Shown here piece after piece: positions 7,259 to 16,339 of a DNA stretch of 64,000 nt. Origin of the DNA: Streptomyces sp. XD-27 (lineage in GTDB: Bacteria > Actinomycetota > Actinomycetes > Streptomycetales > Streptomycetaceae). Where the stretch lies: the NCBI RefSeq assembly GCF_030553055.1, contig NZ_CP130713.1:6882001-6946000 (forward strand), in the 5' to 3' direction. Under the pieces are notes generated by a model. The model had not been told where the DNA came from. It made no database searches and saw only the letters and a program-made list of their open reading frames with translations. The position numbers were made by a program, and so were the translations under genes. The first letter of the stretch is position 1, and each line of letters begins with the position of its first letter.

Positions 7259-8734
7259 GTGCGGGCGCCGGTCGGCGGGCTTCGGTGACGGTCCGTCCGC
7301 GAGGGCGGCCGCCATACGGCGCACCGCCTCGCGCAGGGTGTCCGGAGGCGTGGTGTACGGGATGCGGAGGCGCTGTTCGAAGACGCCCGGGTCGGTGGCG
7401 AAGGCGCCACCACCCTCGATCCGCACCCCGTAGTCCCGTGCCCGCTCGGCCAGGGCCGGGGCGACGGGCTCGCCCAGGTCGACCCAGAGCGACAGTCCGC
7501 CGGGCGGCAGCCGCCAGGTCCACCGCGGGAGGTGCTCGGTCAGGGCGGCGGCCAGGGCGGCGCGCTGCTCGCGCAGCTGCTCCAGGCGGGGCGGCAGCAG
7601 TTCCCCGGCCCGCGCCAGCAGGGTGAGGGCCAGGAGCTGGTCCAGCACCGAGCCGCCCATGTCGGTGGCGACCCGCTGGCCGGCGAGCTCGGTGACGAGC
7701 CGCGCCGGGGCGCGCAGCCAGCCGATCCGCAGCCCCGCCCAGTGGGTCTTGCTCATCGAGCCGACGGTGATGACCTGGCCGGCGTCGCCGGGCGCGGCGC
7801 GGGAGGCCAGCGGTGGCGGGGCCGGAACGTCCAGGGCGAGGTCGGCCAGGGTCTCGTCGACGACCAGCCAGGTGCCGGAGCGCCGAGCGGCGCGCAGGAG
7901 GCGCGCGCGCTCCTGATCGGGCATGAGGCAACCGGTCGGGTTGTGGAAGTCGGGGATCAGGTAGGCAAGTCGGGGCACCGCCTGACGAAAGGCCGACTCG
8001 ACGACGTCGAGATCCCAGCCGGTGTCGGTCACCGGGACCGGCACGGTGCGCAGCCGGGCCCGGCGCAGGGCGTCCAGAGCGTTCGGGTACGACGGGTTCT
8101 CGGCCACGACGCGATCGCCGGGCCGGCACAGCAGCCCCAGGACCAGCGTGAGCGCGTGCTGGGCGCCGGAGGTCACGAGGATCTGCTCGGGCACGGTGGC
8201 CAGGCCCCGCCGGGTGAAGCGCTCGGCGACGGCGGCGCGCAGCTCCGGAAGGCCGTAGGGGTGGTAGCCGGGGGTGTGCGCGTGGTCCGCCAGCCGCGGA
8301 GCGACCTGGGCGAGCGCGTCGACGAGCGCCTGCCCCGGCAGTCCGGGCGCGGCCCGGGCCAGGTCGATCGCGGTGTCCGCGGTGCCGAGGAGCCGGTTGA
8401 CGCCGTTGGGCCTGCGGCCTTCCGGCAGGTCCGTCCACGTACCGGAGCCCTGCCGGCTGTGCGCGTAGCCGCGCTCGCGCAGCAGGTCGTACACGGCGGT
8501 GACGGTGGCTCTGCTGGTGTTCAGGGCGGCGGCCAGTTCCCGCTCGGCGGGGAGCCTGACGTGCAACGCGATCCGCCCGTCCAGGATCAGCGCGCCGATC
8601 GCCCGCGCCAGGTGGCGGTAGGCGGGCCGCGCGCCGACCGGGTCGGGCAGCATGGCGGCGAGCTGCCGGCCGCCCAGCGCCCGGTCGCCGCGCTCCATGC
8701 CCCGCGGCGGCGGAACCGCGTTCGAGTCGGCCAT
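7247..8734 (-). CDS. MocR/PdxR-type regulator (GntR wHTH + aminotransferase fold)
   Basis: 495 aa from ATG 8734, chosen because AGGGGA lies 9 bases upstream. Residues about 35-105 form a GntR-type wHTH (RLPAERELAAALNTSRATVTAVYDLLRERGY). A linker then leads to a fold-type I aminotransferase domain with FHNPTGCLMP and the PLP lysine in GSMSKTHWAGLRIGW. Such proteins sense PLP or an amino-PLP adduct. The gene is divergent from a YczE-like membrane gene with three ATTGGCC boxes between them, matching the YczR branch of MocR regulators as I recall it. Confidence 0.9.
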   Translation of the reverse strand: MADSNAVPPPRGMERGDRALGGRQLAAMLPDPVGARPAYRHLARAIGALILDGRIALHVRLPAERELAAALNTSRATVTAVYDLLRERGYAHSRQGSGTWTDLPEGRRPNGVNRLLGTADTAIDLARAAPGLPGQALVDALAQVAPRLADHAHTPGYHPYGLPELRAAVAERFTRRGLATVPEQILVTSGAQHALTLVLGLLCRPGDRVVAENPSYPNALDALRRARLRTVPVPVTDTGWDLDVVESAFRQAVPRLAYLIPDFHNPTGCLMPDQERARLLRAARRSGTWLVVDETLADLALDVPAPPPLASRAAPGDAGQVITVGSMSKTHWAGLRIGWLRAPARLVTELAGQRVATDMGGSVLDQLLALTLLARAGELLPPRLEQLREQRAALAAALTEHLPRWTWRLPPGGLSLWVDLGEPVAPALAERARDYGVRIEGGGAFATDPGVFEQRLRIPYTTPPDTLREAVRRMAAALADGPSPKPADRRPHWIA

Positions 8735-8752
8735 ACCAACCATTCCCCTGAG

Positions 8753-8802
8753 ATTGGCCCTGTGGTGCGGGCCAATCACTCTACAGACTCGCCCCATTGG
8801 CC
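8753..8802. promoter_or_regulatory. MocR operator: three ATTGGCC boxes
   Basis: ATTGGCCC (8753-8760), its inverted partner GGGCCAAT (8769-8776) and a third direct copy ATTGGCC (8796-8802). One inverted pair plus a direct copy 43 bp away is the layout described for PdxR/MocR operators. It covers the whole divergent promoter region. Confidence 0.7.
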
Positions 8803-8837
8803 TTGAAGGACGTCGAACACCGTGTGGAGCGAGCCGT

Positions 8838-9509
8838 ATGAAGCAGGACCTCACCTACCTCCGTCTGGCCGAGCGGCCGCTGCGGCGCCTGCCCCAGCTG
8901 TTCATCGGCCTCGGTCTGTACGGATTCAGCATCGCGCTCACCGTCCGGTCCGCGCTGGGCGTCAGCCCCTGGAGCGTGCTGAACGAGGGTCTGGAACGCC
9001 GCACCGCCCTGAGCTTCGGCATGGTCAGCGCCCTCGTGGGCGTGCTCGTGCTGTTGCTGTGGATCCCCCTCAGACAGCGGCCGACGTTCGGCACCGGCGC
9101 CAACGTCATCGTCGTGGCGTGCTCGTCCGACCTGGGCCTCTGGCTCGTTCCCGAGCACCTCGGCCTCCCCGCCCGGGTCGGTCTGCTCGTCGGCGGTGTC
9201 CTGCTCAACGGGCTGTCCGTGGCCGTCTACGTCGGCGCGCGCCTGGGGCCCGGGCCCCGGGACGGGCTGATGACCGGCGCGTCGGCCGCGACCGGGCGTT
9301 CCATCCGGCTCGTCCGCACCGTGATCGAGCTCACCGTGCTCGCCCTGGGCCGGCTGCTGGGCGGCAGCGTGGGCGTCGGCACCGTGCTGTACGCGCTCGC
9401 GGTCGGGCCGACCGCCCAGTTCTTCCTGCCCTGGTTCGCCTACCGCGGCACTACGGAACGCGCGGTGGACGCGGCACCCGCCGAGGAGCCGAGTCCGGCG
9501 GAACGGTGA
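8838..9509 (+). CDS. YczE/YitT-like integral membrane protein
   Basis: 223 aa from ATG 8838, with GGAG 11 bases upstream. Five or six membrane segments are seen, with RSALGVSPWSVLNEGL early and GPGPRDGLMTGAS in the middle, both usual in the YczE family. Function is unknown in this family; a transport role is often guessed. The link to the divergent MocR protein suggests it handles a compound related to vitamin B6 or amino acids (inference). Confidence 0.8.
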   Translation: MKQDLTYLRLAERPLRRLPQLFIGLGLYGFSIALTVRSALGVSPWSVLNEGLERRTALSFGMVSALVGVLVLLLWIPLRQRPTFGTGANVIVVACSSDLGLWLVPEHLGLPARVGLLVGGVLLNGLSVAVYVGARLGPGPRDGLMTGASAATGRSIRLVRTVIELTVLALGRLLGGSVGVGTVLYALAVGPTAQFFLPWFAYRGTTERAVDAAPAEEPSPAER

Positions 9510-9634
9510 CGGACACCCCGGGCGCGGCCTGCCTGCCGTCCGTCGGGTGGCCCCGGTTGTAGCTTGCGGCGAAAGGGCAACGGCCGAGGACTCAGGGGGG
9601 TCAAACGGAGGTTCGATCGTATGGAAGGACAGCG

Positions 9635-10567
9635 ATGAGCGGCACGCTCACGGTGGAGGAGCGGGGAAACGTCCTGCTGGCGACCATCGACAACCCGCCC
9701 CATGCGCTGCTGGACGCGGCGATCCACATGGAGCTGGCGGCGCTGGCCCGACGCGCGGACGAGGATCCCGACGTCGGGGCGGTCGTCCTCACCGGCGCGC
9801 ACCCCTCGCGCTTCGTCGCGCACTTCGACGTCAGTCTCGTCCTCGCGAACGCCGAATCCTCGCCACCGATGAGCCCCAAGGCGGTCCACGCCGCCCTGAA
9901 GGCCGTCGGCGCGGCCCTGCGGGTGCCGGGCGCACAGGAGGCACTGCGCCGCAGCCCGGCGGCGGGGCTGGCGGTGATGGAACGCATGCGCCAGGTCAGT
10001 CTGGGGATCGAGCGATGCGCGGCCGTGTGGATCGCGGCCCTCAACGGGCACGTGGGCGGCGGCGGTTGCGAGCTCGCCCTGGCCTGCGACATGCGGCTCA
10101 TGGCCGACGGCGACCACTGCATCGCCCAGCCCGAGATCTTCCTCGGCTTCCCGCCCGGCGGCGGGGGAACCCAGCGGCTCACGCGGCTGCTGGGCCGGGC
10201 CGCCGCGCTGCGCCTGTGCCTGGACGGCGGGCCGCTCAGCCCGAAGGAGGCGCTGGACATCGGGCTCGTCGACGAGGTCGTCGACCCGGACCTGCTGGTC
10301 GAACGAGCGGTCGAGGTGGCCGCCCGGCTCGGGCGGCGCCCGAAGGCGGCCATCGGCGCGATCAAACGCTCCGTCAACATCGGCGGATCCCTGCCGCTCG
10401 TGGACGGACTGCGCCTGGAGGCGGCGGAGTTCCTGAGCGCGATCACCACGCCGGAGGCGATCACGGCGATGAAGGCCTACGCGGCGGCGACGGAGGAACT
10501 GGGCGATCTCCCGGCGTCCGACCCCCGCGTCGTCGACGAGGTCCTCGAGCGCGGACGGTTCGCCTGA
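9635..10567 (+). CDS. Enoyl-CoA hydratase/isomerase family protein (crotonase)
   Basis: 310 aa. The crotonase fold shows the first oxyanion-hole loop (HPSRFVAHFDVSL) and the second (NGHVGGGGCELALACDMRLMADG), then the PEIFLGFPPGGGGTQRL segment. An insertion of about 40 residues after the first loop makes it longer than typical 260-aa enzymes. It overlaps the next gene (TGATG), so the pair is translationally coupled. Substrate unknown. Confidence 0.85.
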   Translation: MSGTLTVEERGNVLLATIDNPPHALLDAAIHMELAALARRADEDPDVGAVVLTGAHPSRFVAHFDVSLVLANAESSPPMSPKAVHAALKAVGAALRVPGAQEALRRSPAAGLAVMERMRQVSLGIERCAAVWIAALNGHVGGGGCELALACDMRLMADGDHCIAQPEIFLGFPPGGGGTQRLTRLLGRAAALRLCLDGGPLSPKEALDIGLVDEVVDPDLLVERAVEVAARLGRRPKAAIGAIKRSVNIGGSLPLVDGLRLEAAEFLSAITTPEAITAMKAYAAATEELGDLPASDPRVVDEVLERGRFA

Positions 10568-11688
10568 TGGCCGGCCGGATCGTGGTCTTCGGAGCGACGG
10601 GCTACACCGGGGAGCTCGTCGCCCGCGCCCTCGTCGCCCAGGGAGCCCGCCCCGTCCTCGCCGGCCGCTCCGCCCGGCGGCTGGAGCGGCTCGCCGCCGA
10701 GCTCGGCGGCGAGCTCGGCGGCCTGGAGACCGCCGTCGCCGAGGCGGACCGCCCGCGTACGGTGCGGCAGCTCGTGGACCGCGGTGACGTGCTGATCTCC
10801 ACGGTGGGCCCGTTCGACCGCTGGGGCGACCCGGCGGTCGAGGCGGCGATCGGGGCCGGAGCGACCTATCTCGACTCGTCCGCGGAGCAGCGCTTCATCC
10901 GCCGCGTGTTCGAGCACTTCGGGCCGCCGGCGGCTGCCGCCGAATGCGGCCTGCTCACCGCCTTCGGCTTCGAGTGGGCGCCCGGCCACCTCGCCGGAGC
11001 CCTGGCTCTGCGCGAGGCCGGGCCGGACGCAGTGCGGGTGGACATCGGGTACTTCCCCCACGGCGGCGGAAAGAGCCGCGGCACACGGGCGAGCCTGAAG
11101 GGCTTCATGCTCGAACCGTCCTTCGGCTTCCGTGGCGGGCGGCTCCGCTCGGAGCGTACGGGTGCCCGGATGAGAGCCTTCGACATCGGCTGCTCCACGC
11201 CGCGGTACGGGGCCAGCGTCGGCGGTTCGGAGCACTTCGGGCTGCCCGCGGCGCACCCGGAGCTGCGCGACATCGACGTCATCCTCGGATCGTTCGGGGC
11301 GCTGTCCCGGGCGATGCCGCTGCTGTCGGTCGGCATCGCGGCGGCCGCCCGGATCCGGCCCGTCAAGGCCGGGCTCGCCGCGATCCTGGACCGGCAGGCG
11401 GCGGGCCCCTTCGTCGGCCCGGACGCCACGGCACGCGAGCGGAACGGTACGACGGTGGTGGCGGAGGCGTTCTCCTCCGCGGGGCACCTGCTCGCCCGCG
11501 CCACGCTGCGCGGCGTGAACGGGTACACCTTCACCGCCAACTTCCTCGCCTGGGGAGCGATGACCGCGGCGCGGCACGGCGTACAGGGAGTCGGAGCGCT
11601 CACCCCGCTGGCCGCGTTCGGACTCGACGCCCTCCACTCGGGCGTCACGGAGGCCGGCCTCACGCGCGCGGAGGACCATAGGCGGTAG
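10567..11688 (+). CDS. Saccharopine-dehydrogenase-like / trans-acting enoyl reductase-like protein
   Basis: 373 aa starting MAGRIVVFGATGYTGELVA, an N-terminal Rossmann nucleotide site. STVGPFDRWGDPAVEAAI and YLDSSAEQRFI match the saccharopine dehydrogenase NADP-binding family, which in actinobacteria includes trans-acting enoyl reductases of lipid synthesis. It follows a crotonase with overlapping stop/start, so the two may act on the same acyl substrate. Reaction not known. Confidence 0.8.
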   Translation: MAGRIVVFGATGYTGELVARALVAQGARPVLAGRSARRLERLAAELGGELGGLETAVAEADRPRTVRQLVDRGDVLISTVGPFDRWGDPAVEAAIGAGATYLDSSAEQRFIRRVFEHFGPPAAAAECGLLTAFGFEWAPGHLAGALALREAGPDAVRVDIGYFPHGGGKSRGTRASLKGFMLEPSFGFRGGRLRSERTGARMRAFDIGCSTPRYGASVGGSEHFGLPAAHPELRDIDVILGSFGALSRAMPLLSVGIAAAARIRPVKAGLAAILDRQAAGPFVGPDATARERNGTTVVAEAFSSAGHLLARATLRGVNGYTFTANFLAWGAMTAARHGVQGVGALTPLAAFGLDALHSGVTEAGLTRAEDHRR

Positions 11689-11692
11689 GGGC

Positions 11693-11920
11693 TCACAGCA
11701 GCGCCACGATGAAGGCCACGCAGAAGGCGACGAAGACCAGGACCAGCAGGAGGATCGCGACGGTGGGCCCCTTGGCCCACCCCTTGGTGGGGTTGTAGGT
11801 CTCCCGCGGCCCCGCCCCCGACATGCTCGACTCGCCGGGCGGCGTCTCACCGGGCGGCACGCCCGCGCCGGGCTGTCCGGCGTCGCGCGAACGATCTGGA
11901 TCAGGGCTTTGCTCCGTCAT
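11693..11920 (-). CDS. Small DUF6480-like single-pass membrane protein
   Basis: 75 aa. A Pro/Gly-rich N-terminus (GAGVPPGETPPGESSMSG) is followed by one C-terminal helix (VAILLLVLVFVAFCVAFIVALL region). The layout matches small Streptomyces proteins filed as DUF6480. Role unknown. Confidence 0.65.
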   Translation of the reverse strand: MTEQSPDPDRSRDAGQPGAGVPPGETPPGESSMSGAGPRETYNPTKGWAKGPTVAILLLVLVFVAFCVAFIVALL

Positions 11921-11979
11921 GCCTCCCGGGTTCCCCGTTCTACCCCGACATCACAGAGTTCTGCCCCGACATCACCGGT

Positions 11980-12552
11980 GGAGTTGCCGATGTTGACCGG
12001 GCCGCGCATCCCGTGGCTCCGCCGCGGCGAGGACGCCCCCCGCACCGCCGGTGACGACGGCGTGCTCCCAGGTCTGCGGAAGTGCGTTGCTCACGTCCTG
12101 CTCTCTCAGGCGGACGAGTACAGGCCCCGGGATCAGACTCGTGGCGTACGGCGCCGGAAGCGCGGTGACCAGGGCGTTCGGGTGACATACGGTGCGCGGG
12201 CCGTGGGCGGCGCACGGCCGCGTCGCGGTCGGTGTCGTAAGCGAGGGGTACCTGCCCCACCCGCGGCCTCCCCGCGCCGCCCGCCCGGTCGAAGGCGCCG
12301 AGCAGGGCGGCGTCGGGCTCGACGGCGATGCCGATCGCCGGCGGCGGGTCCGGGAAGTCCCACAGCTTGGCGGAGTCGACGGTGAAGTGCGCTCCACGCG
12401 TACGGCGAGTGGCCCTGGGTCCGCAGCCAGGGAAACGCGTGGTCGGACGTCACGGAGAAGTCGAATCCCACGTCCTCCGTGTGCACCACGTGGTCCACGA
12501 GCTGCCGCGGGCCGGCCTGTTCCGTCATCATCGTGTATCCGATGCGCACCAT
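11980..12552 (-). pseudogene. Decayed F420-dependent LLM-class oxidoreductase
   Basis: From ATG 12552 the frame reads MVRIGYTMMTEQAGPRQL, then GFDFSVTSDHAFPWL and GHSPYAW, a clear N-terminus of the F420 LLM family. It then jumps out of frame to FTVDSAKLWDFPDPPPAIGI and later to VGQVPLAYDTDRDAAVRRAH and EDVSNALPQ-like pieces. About 100 internal residues are missing, and at least two frame changes are needed to follow the homology. No intact reading frame of the right length exists, so this is a relic. Boundaries are approximate. Confidence 0.7.
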
Positions 12553-12663
12553 TTGCCTCGGGTTCCCGCCGGTGCTCCGCGAAAACGACGGTTTCCCCGC
12601 GCGCGTGCGGGTTACCCGGGACGGGTCCGTGACTCCGCCGAACCGGAGAGGGAGCGATCCGCG

Positions 12664-12840
12664 ATGGCAAAAGGCAAGGCCAAGGCGAAGCAGGCGAAGG
12701 GCAAGATCAAGGAGACCCTGGGCAAGGCGACGGGCGACAGGTCCCTGCAAGCCGAGGGCCAGGGCGAGCAACTGACCGGCAAGGCGCGGGAGGCGGCGGA
12801 AGAGGCAGCCGAAAAGGCCCGCAAGAGGACCGGCCGCTGA
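12664..12840 (+). CDS. CsbD-family stress protein
   Basis: 58 aa, very Lys/Ala/Glu rich, with the CsbD core AKGKIKETLGKATGDRSLQAEGQGEQLTG. GAGAGGGAGC lies just upstream of ATG 12664. CsbD proteins are abundant under general stress in Bacillus and Streptomyces; their action is unknown. Confidence 0.88.
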   Translation: MAKGKAKAKQAKGKIKETLGKATGDRSLQAEGQGEQLTGKAREAAEEAAEKARKRTGR

Positions 12841-13006
12841 CGGAAGACCCACGGGCGGGCGTCCGCCGCGCCCTGCGCCGGCGGCCGGTGGGCGTCCTGC
12901 TCGGCGAGTTGCCGCCGCGTCAGGCGTCAGACGTCAGGCGCCGGGCGTGGACGCTCGGTGGGGCCGTCGGGGATCGCGCACACGTTCTAGAAGTGTCATA
13001 TGTGAA

Positions 13007-14497
13007 ATGGTACTCTCCGCCGAAACGGACCACGACGATTCGGAGCGTGCGGTGGAGCGGCAGAACGGCTTGCGCGGTGTCGGGAGTCACGACCGTGAGG
13101 TGTCGGCCGCGTTGGCCGAGTCGTTCCGGCACGGATGGGCGGATACCGGCCTGAAGCTGCCGCCCGTGCCCGGGGCGGCACACGCGGCCAAGCGGCGCGC
13201 GGTGGTGTCCGAGCGGTTCCCCGGCGAGCGGATCGTCATCCCGTCGGGTGGGCTCAAGGCCCGGAGCAACGACTTCGACTACACCTTCAGGCCGCACTCC
13301 GCGTTCATCCATCTCACCGCCGAGCAGGGTACGCAGGCGGTCCCCGACAGCGTCCTCGTCTTCGAACCCATCGGGAACGGGCACGCGGTCACCCTGTTCA
13401 CCCGGCCGCGGTCGCCCCGTGACGGCGGGGCGAACGGCGGGGAGTTCTACCGCGACCGGCAGCACGGCGAGTTCTGGGTCGGGCGGCGCCGGACGCTTGC
13501 CGAGACCGCCGACGCCCTGGGCATCGAGACCGCCGCACGCGACGACCTGGAGCGGGCCCTCGGCGGGAACGTCGCGACCCGGGTGCTGCGCGGCGAGGAC
13601 ACGCTCGTCGACGCGCTGGTACCGCCGGCCCGCGAGGCCGAGGCCGAACTGCTCACTTTCCTCTCGGAGTTGCGGCTGGTCAAGGACGAGTGGGAGGTCG
13701 AGCAACTGCGCGCGGCCGTGGGGTCCACCGTCGCCGGGTTCCACGACGTCGTCGGCGAGCTGCGCCACGCCACGACCCTCGCGCGGGGCGAGCGCTGGAT
13801 CGAGGGGACCTTCAACCGGCGGGCCCGGCTGGACGGTTACGGCCTGGGCTTCGAGACCATCGCGGCGGCGGGCGCGCACGCGTGCGTCCTGCACTGGATG
13901 CACAACGACGGGCCGGTGCGGGACGGGGACCTGCTGCTGCTGGACGCCGGTGTCGAAGCCGACTCCTTCTACACCGGCGACGTCACCCGGACGCTCCCGG
14001 TCAGCGGACGCTTCACCGATGTCCAGCGGCGGGTCTACGACCTGGTCTTCGCCGCCCAGTCGGCGGGCATCGCCGCGCTGCGGCCCGGGGCGCGGTACGG
14101 CGACTTCCACGACGCCGCGATGCGCGTCATCGACGAGGGCCTCGACGACTGGGGACTGCGGCCCGGCGGCGAGGCGGCCCACGCTCCCCACTCCATGCTG
14201 TACCGCCGGTACACCGTCTGCGGCACGGGCCACATGCTCGGCCTGGACTGCCACGACTGCGCCAGTGCCCGCAGCCAGACCTACCTGGACGGCGTGCTCG
14301 AGCCCGGGCACGTCCTCACCGTCGAGCCCGGACTGTACTTCCAGCCCGACGATCTGACGGTCCCCGAGGAGCTGCGCGGCATCGGCGTCCGGATCGAGGA
14401 CGACTTCCTCATCACAGCCGACGGCGCGGTCTGCCTGTCATCGGGCCTGCCGCGCGGCGCGGACGAGGTCGAGGCCTGGATGGCGTCGCTGAGGTGA
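13007..14497 (+). CDS. M24 aminopeptidase P (Xaa-Pro aminopeptidase)
   Basis: 496 aa from ATG 13007. An N-terminal AMP_N-like domain (FPGERIVIPSGGLKARSNDFDYTFRP) precedes the pita-bread catalytic domain. All five metal ligands are visible: Asp in LLLLDAGVEADS and TGDVTRTLP, His in GTGHMLGLDCHD, Glu in TVEPGLYF and RIEDDFL. It would cleave N-terminal residues before proline using two Mn ions. It converges with a paralogue that starts near 16067. The start is uncertain because no strong ribosome site precedes it. Confidence 0.88.
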   Translation: MVLSAETDHDDSERAVERQNGLRGVGSHDREVSAALAESFRHGWADTGLKLPPVPGAAHAAKRRAVVSERFPGERIVIPSGGLKARSNDFDYTFRPHSAFIHLTAEQGTQAVPDSVLVFEPIGNGHAVTLFTRPRSPRDGGANGGEFYRDRQHGEFWVGRRRTLAETADALGIETAARDDLERALGGNVATRVLRGEDTLVDALVPPAREAEAELLTFLSELRLVKDEWEVEQLRAAVGSTVAGFHDVVGELRHATTLARGERWIEGTFNRRARLDGYGLGFETIAAAGAHACVLHWMHNDGPVRDGDLLLLDAGVEADSFYTGDVTRTLPVSGRFTDVQRRVYDLVFAAQSAGIAALRPGARYGDFHDAAMRVIDEGLDDWGLRPGGEAAHAPHSMLYRRYTVCGTGHMLGLDCHDCASARSQTYLDGVLEPGHVLTVEPGLYFQPDDLTVPEELRGIGVRIEDDFLITADGAVCLSSGLPRGADEVEAWMASLR

Positions 14498-14601
14498 CCG
14501 CCCGGCGCGCGGGACCACGGTGCCCCGCGCGCCCTTCGCCTCGGTGCACGTCCGCGACGCGGCCGAGGCGCGTGCGACGTTCACCGCGGCGGTCGGCGTC
14601 G

Positions 14602-16067
14602 TCAGCCCCGCAGTCGGGCCATCCAGGCCTCCACCTCGTCCGCCGCCCGGGGCAGGGCGGCCGAGAGGTTCTCGTTGCCGTCGGCGGTGACCAGGAAGTC
14701 GTCCTCGATCCGGACGCCGATGCCGCGGTACTCCTCGGGCACGGTCAGATCGTCGGTCTGGAAGTACATCCCCGGCTCGACGGTGAGCACCATGCCCGGC
14801 TCCAGCGTGCCGTCCACGTACATCTCGGTACGGGCCTTGGCGCAGTCGTGGACGTCCAGGCCGAGCATGTGTCCGGTACCGGCCAGGGTCCAGCGGCGGT
14901 GCAGGCCGAGCTCGAAGACCTCGTCCACCGACCGGTCGCCGAGCAGGCCCCAGGAGACCAGGTGCTCGGCGAGGGTCCGCTGGGCGGCGTCGTGGAAGTC
15001 CCGGTACCCGGCGCCGGGCTTGACCGCGGCGATACCGGCCTCCTGCGCCGCGAACACCGCGTCGTAGACCTTGCGCTGGATCGGGGTGAAGCGGCCGCTG
15101 ACGGGCAGGGTGCGGGTGACGTCGGCGGTGTAGAGGTTGTTGGTCTCCACCCCGGCGTCGAGCAGCAGCAGATCACCGGGACGGGCCTCGCCGTCGTTGC
15201 GGACCCAGTGCAGGGTCGTGGCGTGCGGCCCCGCGGCGCAGATGGAGGCGTAGCCGACGTCGTTGCCGTCGATGCGCGCGCGCAGGAAGAACGTGCCCTC
15301 GATGGCGCGCTCGAGGGTCGGCGTGTCCGCGCCGAGGATGCGGACGACGTCCTCGAAGCCGCGGGCGGTGGCGTCGCAGGCGAAGCGCAGGTCGGCGATC
15401 TCGAACTCGTCCTTGACCAGGCGCATTTCGGAGAGGAAGACGCGGAACTCCTCGTCGCGCTCCGCGGTCACCTTGTCGCGCAGGGCGGCCTCGGCGCCCG
15501 CGTCGTGGCCGCGCAGCAGGCGGATGGGGCCGGTGGCCTCGCCGAGCCGTGCGATCAGCGTACGGACATCACGGCAGGGCAGGCCGAGGAGCCGCTCGTT
15601 CTCGGTGAGGCTGTTGCGCCGGCCGTCCCAGAGCTCGCCGTGGTAGTCGAGCCAGAACTCGCCGTTCTCGCGGTCGGATCGGGGCAGCAGGTAGGCGATC
15701 GCCTGGTGCGCACCGTCCTCCCCGGGCTCCAGGACCAGTACGGCGTCCTGCGACTGGTCACCCGTCAGGTAGACGTAGTCGGAGGAGGGCGGAAGGGGTA
15801 GTCCGTGTCGTTGGAGCGGACCTTCGGGTTGCCGGAGGGGATCACCAGCAGCTCACCGGGGAAGCGGGCGGAGAGCGCGGCCCGGCGGCGCGCGGTGTGC
15901 GCGGCCTGCGGTAGGGGCTCCAGGTCGCGCAGCTCGGTGTCGGCCCAGCCGGTCTTCATGTTCGCGGCGAGCTCGTCGGAGACGCCCGCGTACAAGCCGT
16001 TCTTCCGCTTCTTGCCCTCGCTCTCGGAGGCCTCGGGCTCCTGGCTCTCGGATGTCCGCTCGGTCAC
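14602..16067 (-). pseudogene. Aminopeptidase P paralogue, single-base frameshift
   Basis: Residues 1-93 or so (from ATG 16067, MTERTSESQEPEASESEGKK) read up to VRSNDTDYPFRP. A missing base in the GGG run at 15787-15789 then throws the frame to a stop. In the next frame the homology continues without break: SDYVYLTG, then RLVKDEFEIADL, DAGVETNNLYTADVTRTLP, GTGHMLGLDVHDC, VEPGMYF and RIEDDFL, all metal ligands intact. Restoring one base gives a normal enzyme of about 488 aa. It may be a real recent mutation or a consensus error. It is the housekeeping-like member of the pair. Confidence 0.85.
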
Positions 16068-16303
16068 AACCGTCTCCTGACTCGAATCGGTCCAGGCTGC
16101 CTTCCGGCGGGCAGCTCCGGCATGGGTGGGCGGGCGCAGGCGACCCTGGCCCGAGTGCTGTATCGCCGCGACGGGAGGCTGTCGGCGAGTGGGACGTCGA
16201 CGCGTTCGACCACGTCAGCGGTCCGGTCGAGCTGCGGCTCGCTCTCCGCCTTCGTCGAGGGGAGCGACCGGCATAATGACCTCGTCCGCTGGCATGATTC
16301 GTA

Positions 16304-16317
16304 CGTTATACCGAACG
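16304..16317. promoter_or_regulatory. Putative operator of the XRE-cupin regulator
   Basis: CGTTATACCGAACG lies 22 bp upstream of the GTG start. A one-mismatch copy in opposite orientation (CGTTAAACCGAACG on the minus strand) is at 17026-17039. The rest of the 16068-16339 gap, between this gene and the divergent peptidase, holds no gene I can support. Confidence 0.5.
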
Positions 16318-16339
16318 CCAGTCGGAGGAAAGAGGAAGC

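Noticed and set aside
5716..7413. Long minus-strand frame opposite acr3 and the permease
   Set aside because: Shadow of two clear genes; composition is the reverse image of alanine/valine codons.
12192..12632. Plus-strand ORF over the F420 oxidoreductase relic
   Set aside because: Homology on the minus strand explains the region; the plus frame has no family features.
14602..16067. Programmed frameshift in the second aminopeptidase P gene
   Set aside because: No slippery heptamer or downstream structure, and the family is never known to use recoding; a mutation or consensus error is simpler.
16126..16270. Possible small gene between the peptidase and XRE genes
   Set aside because: Frames lack start signals and codon periodicity and run into the XRE gene out of phase.
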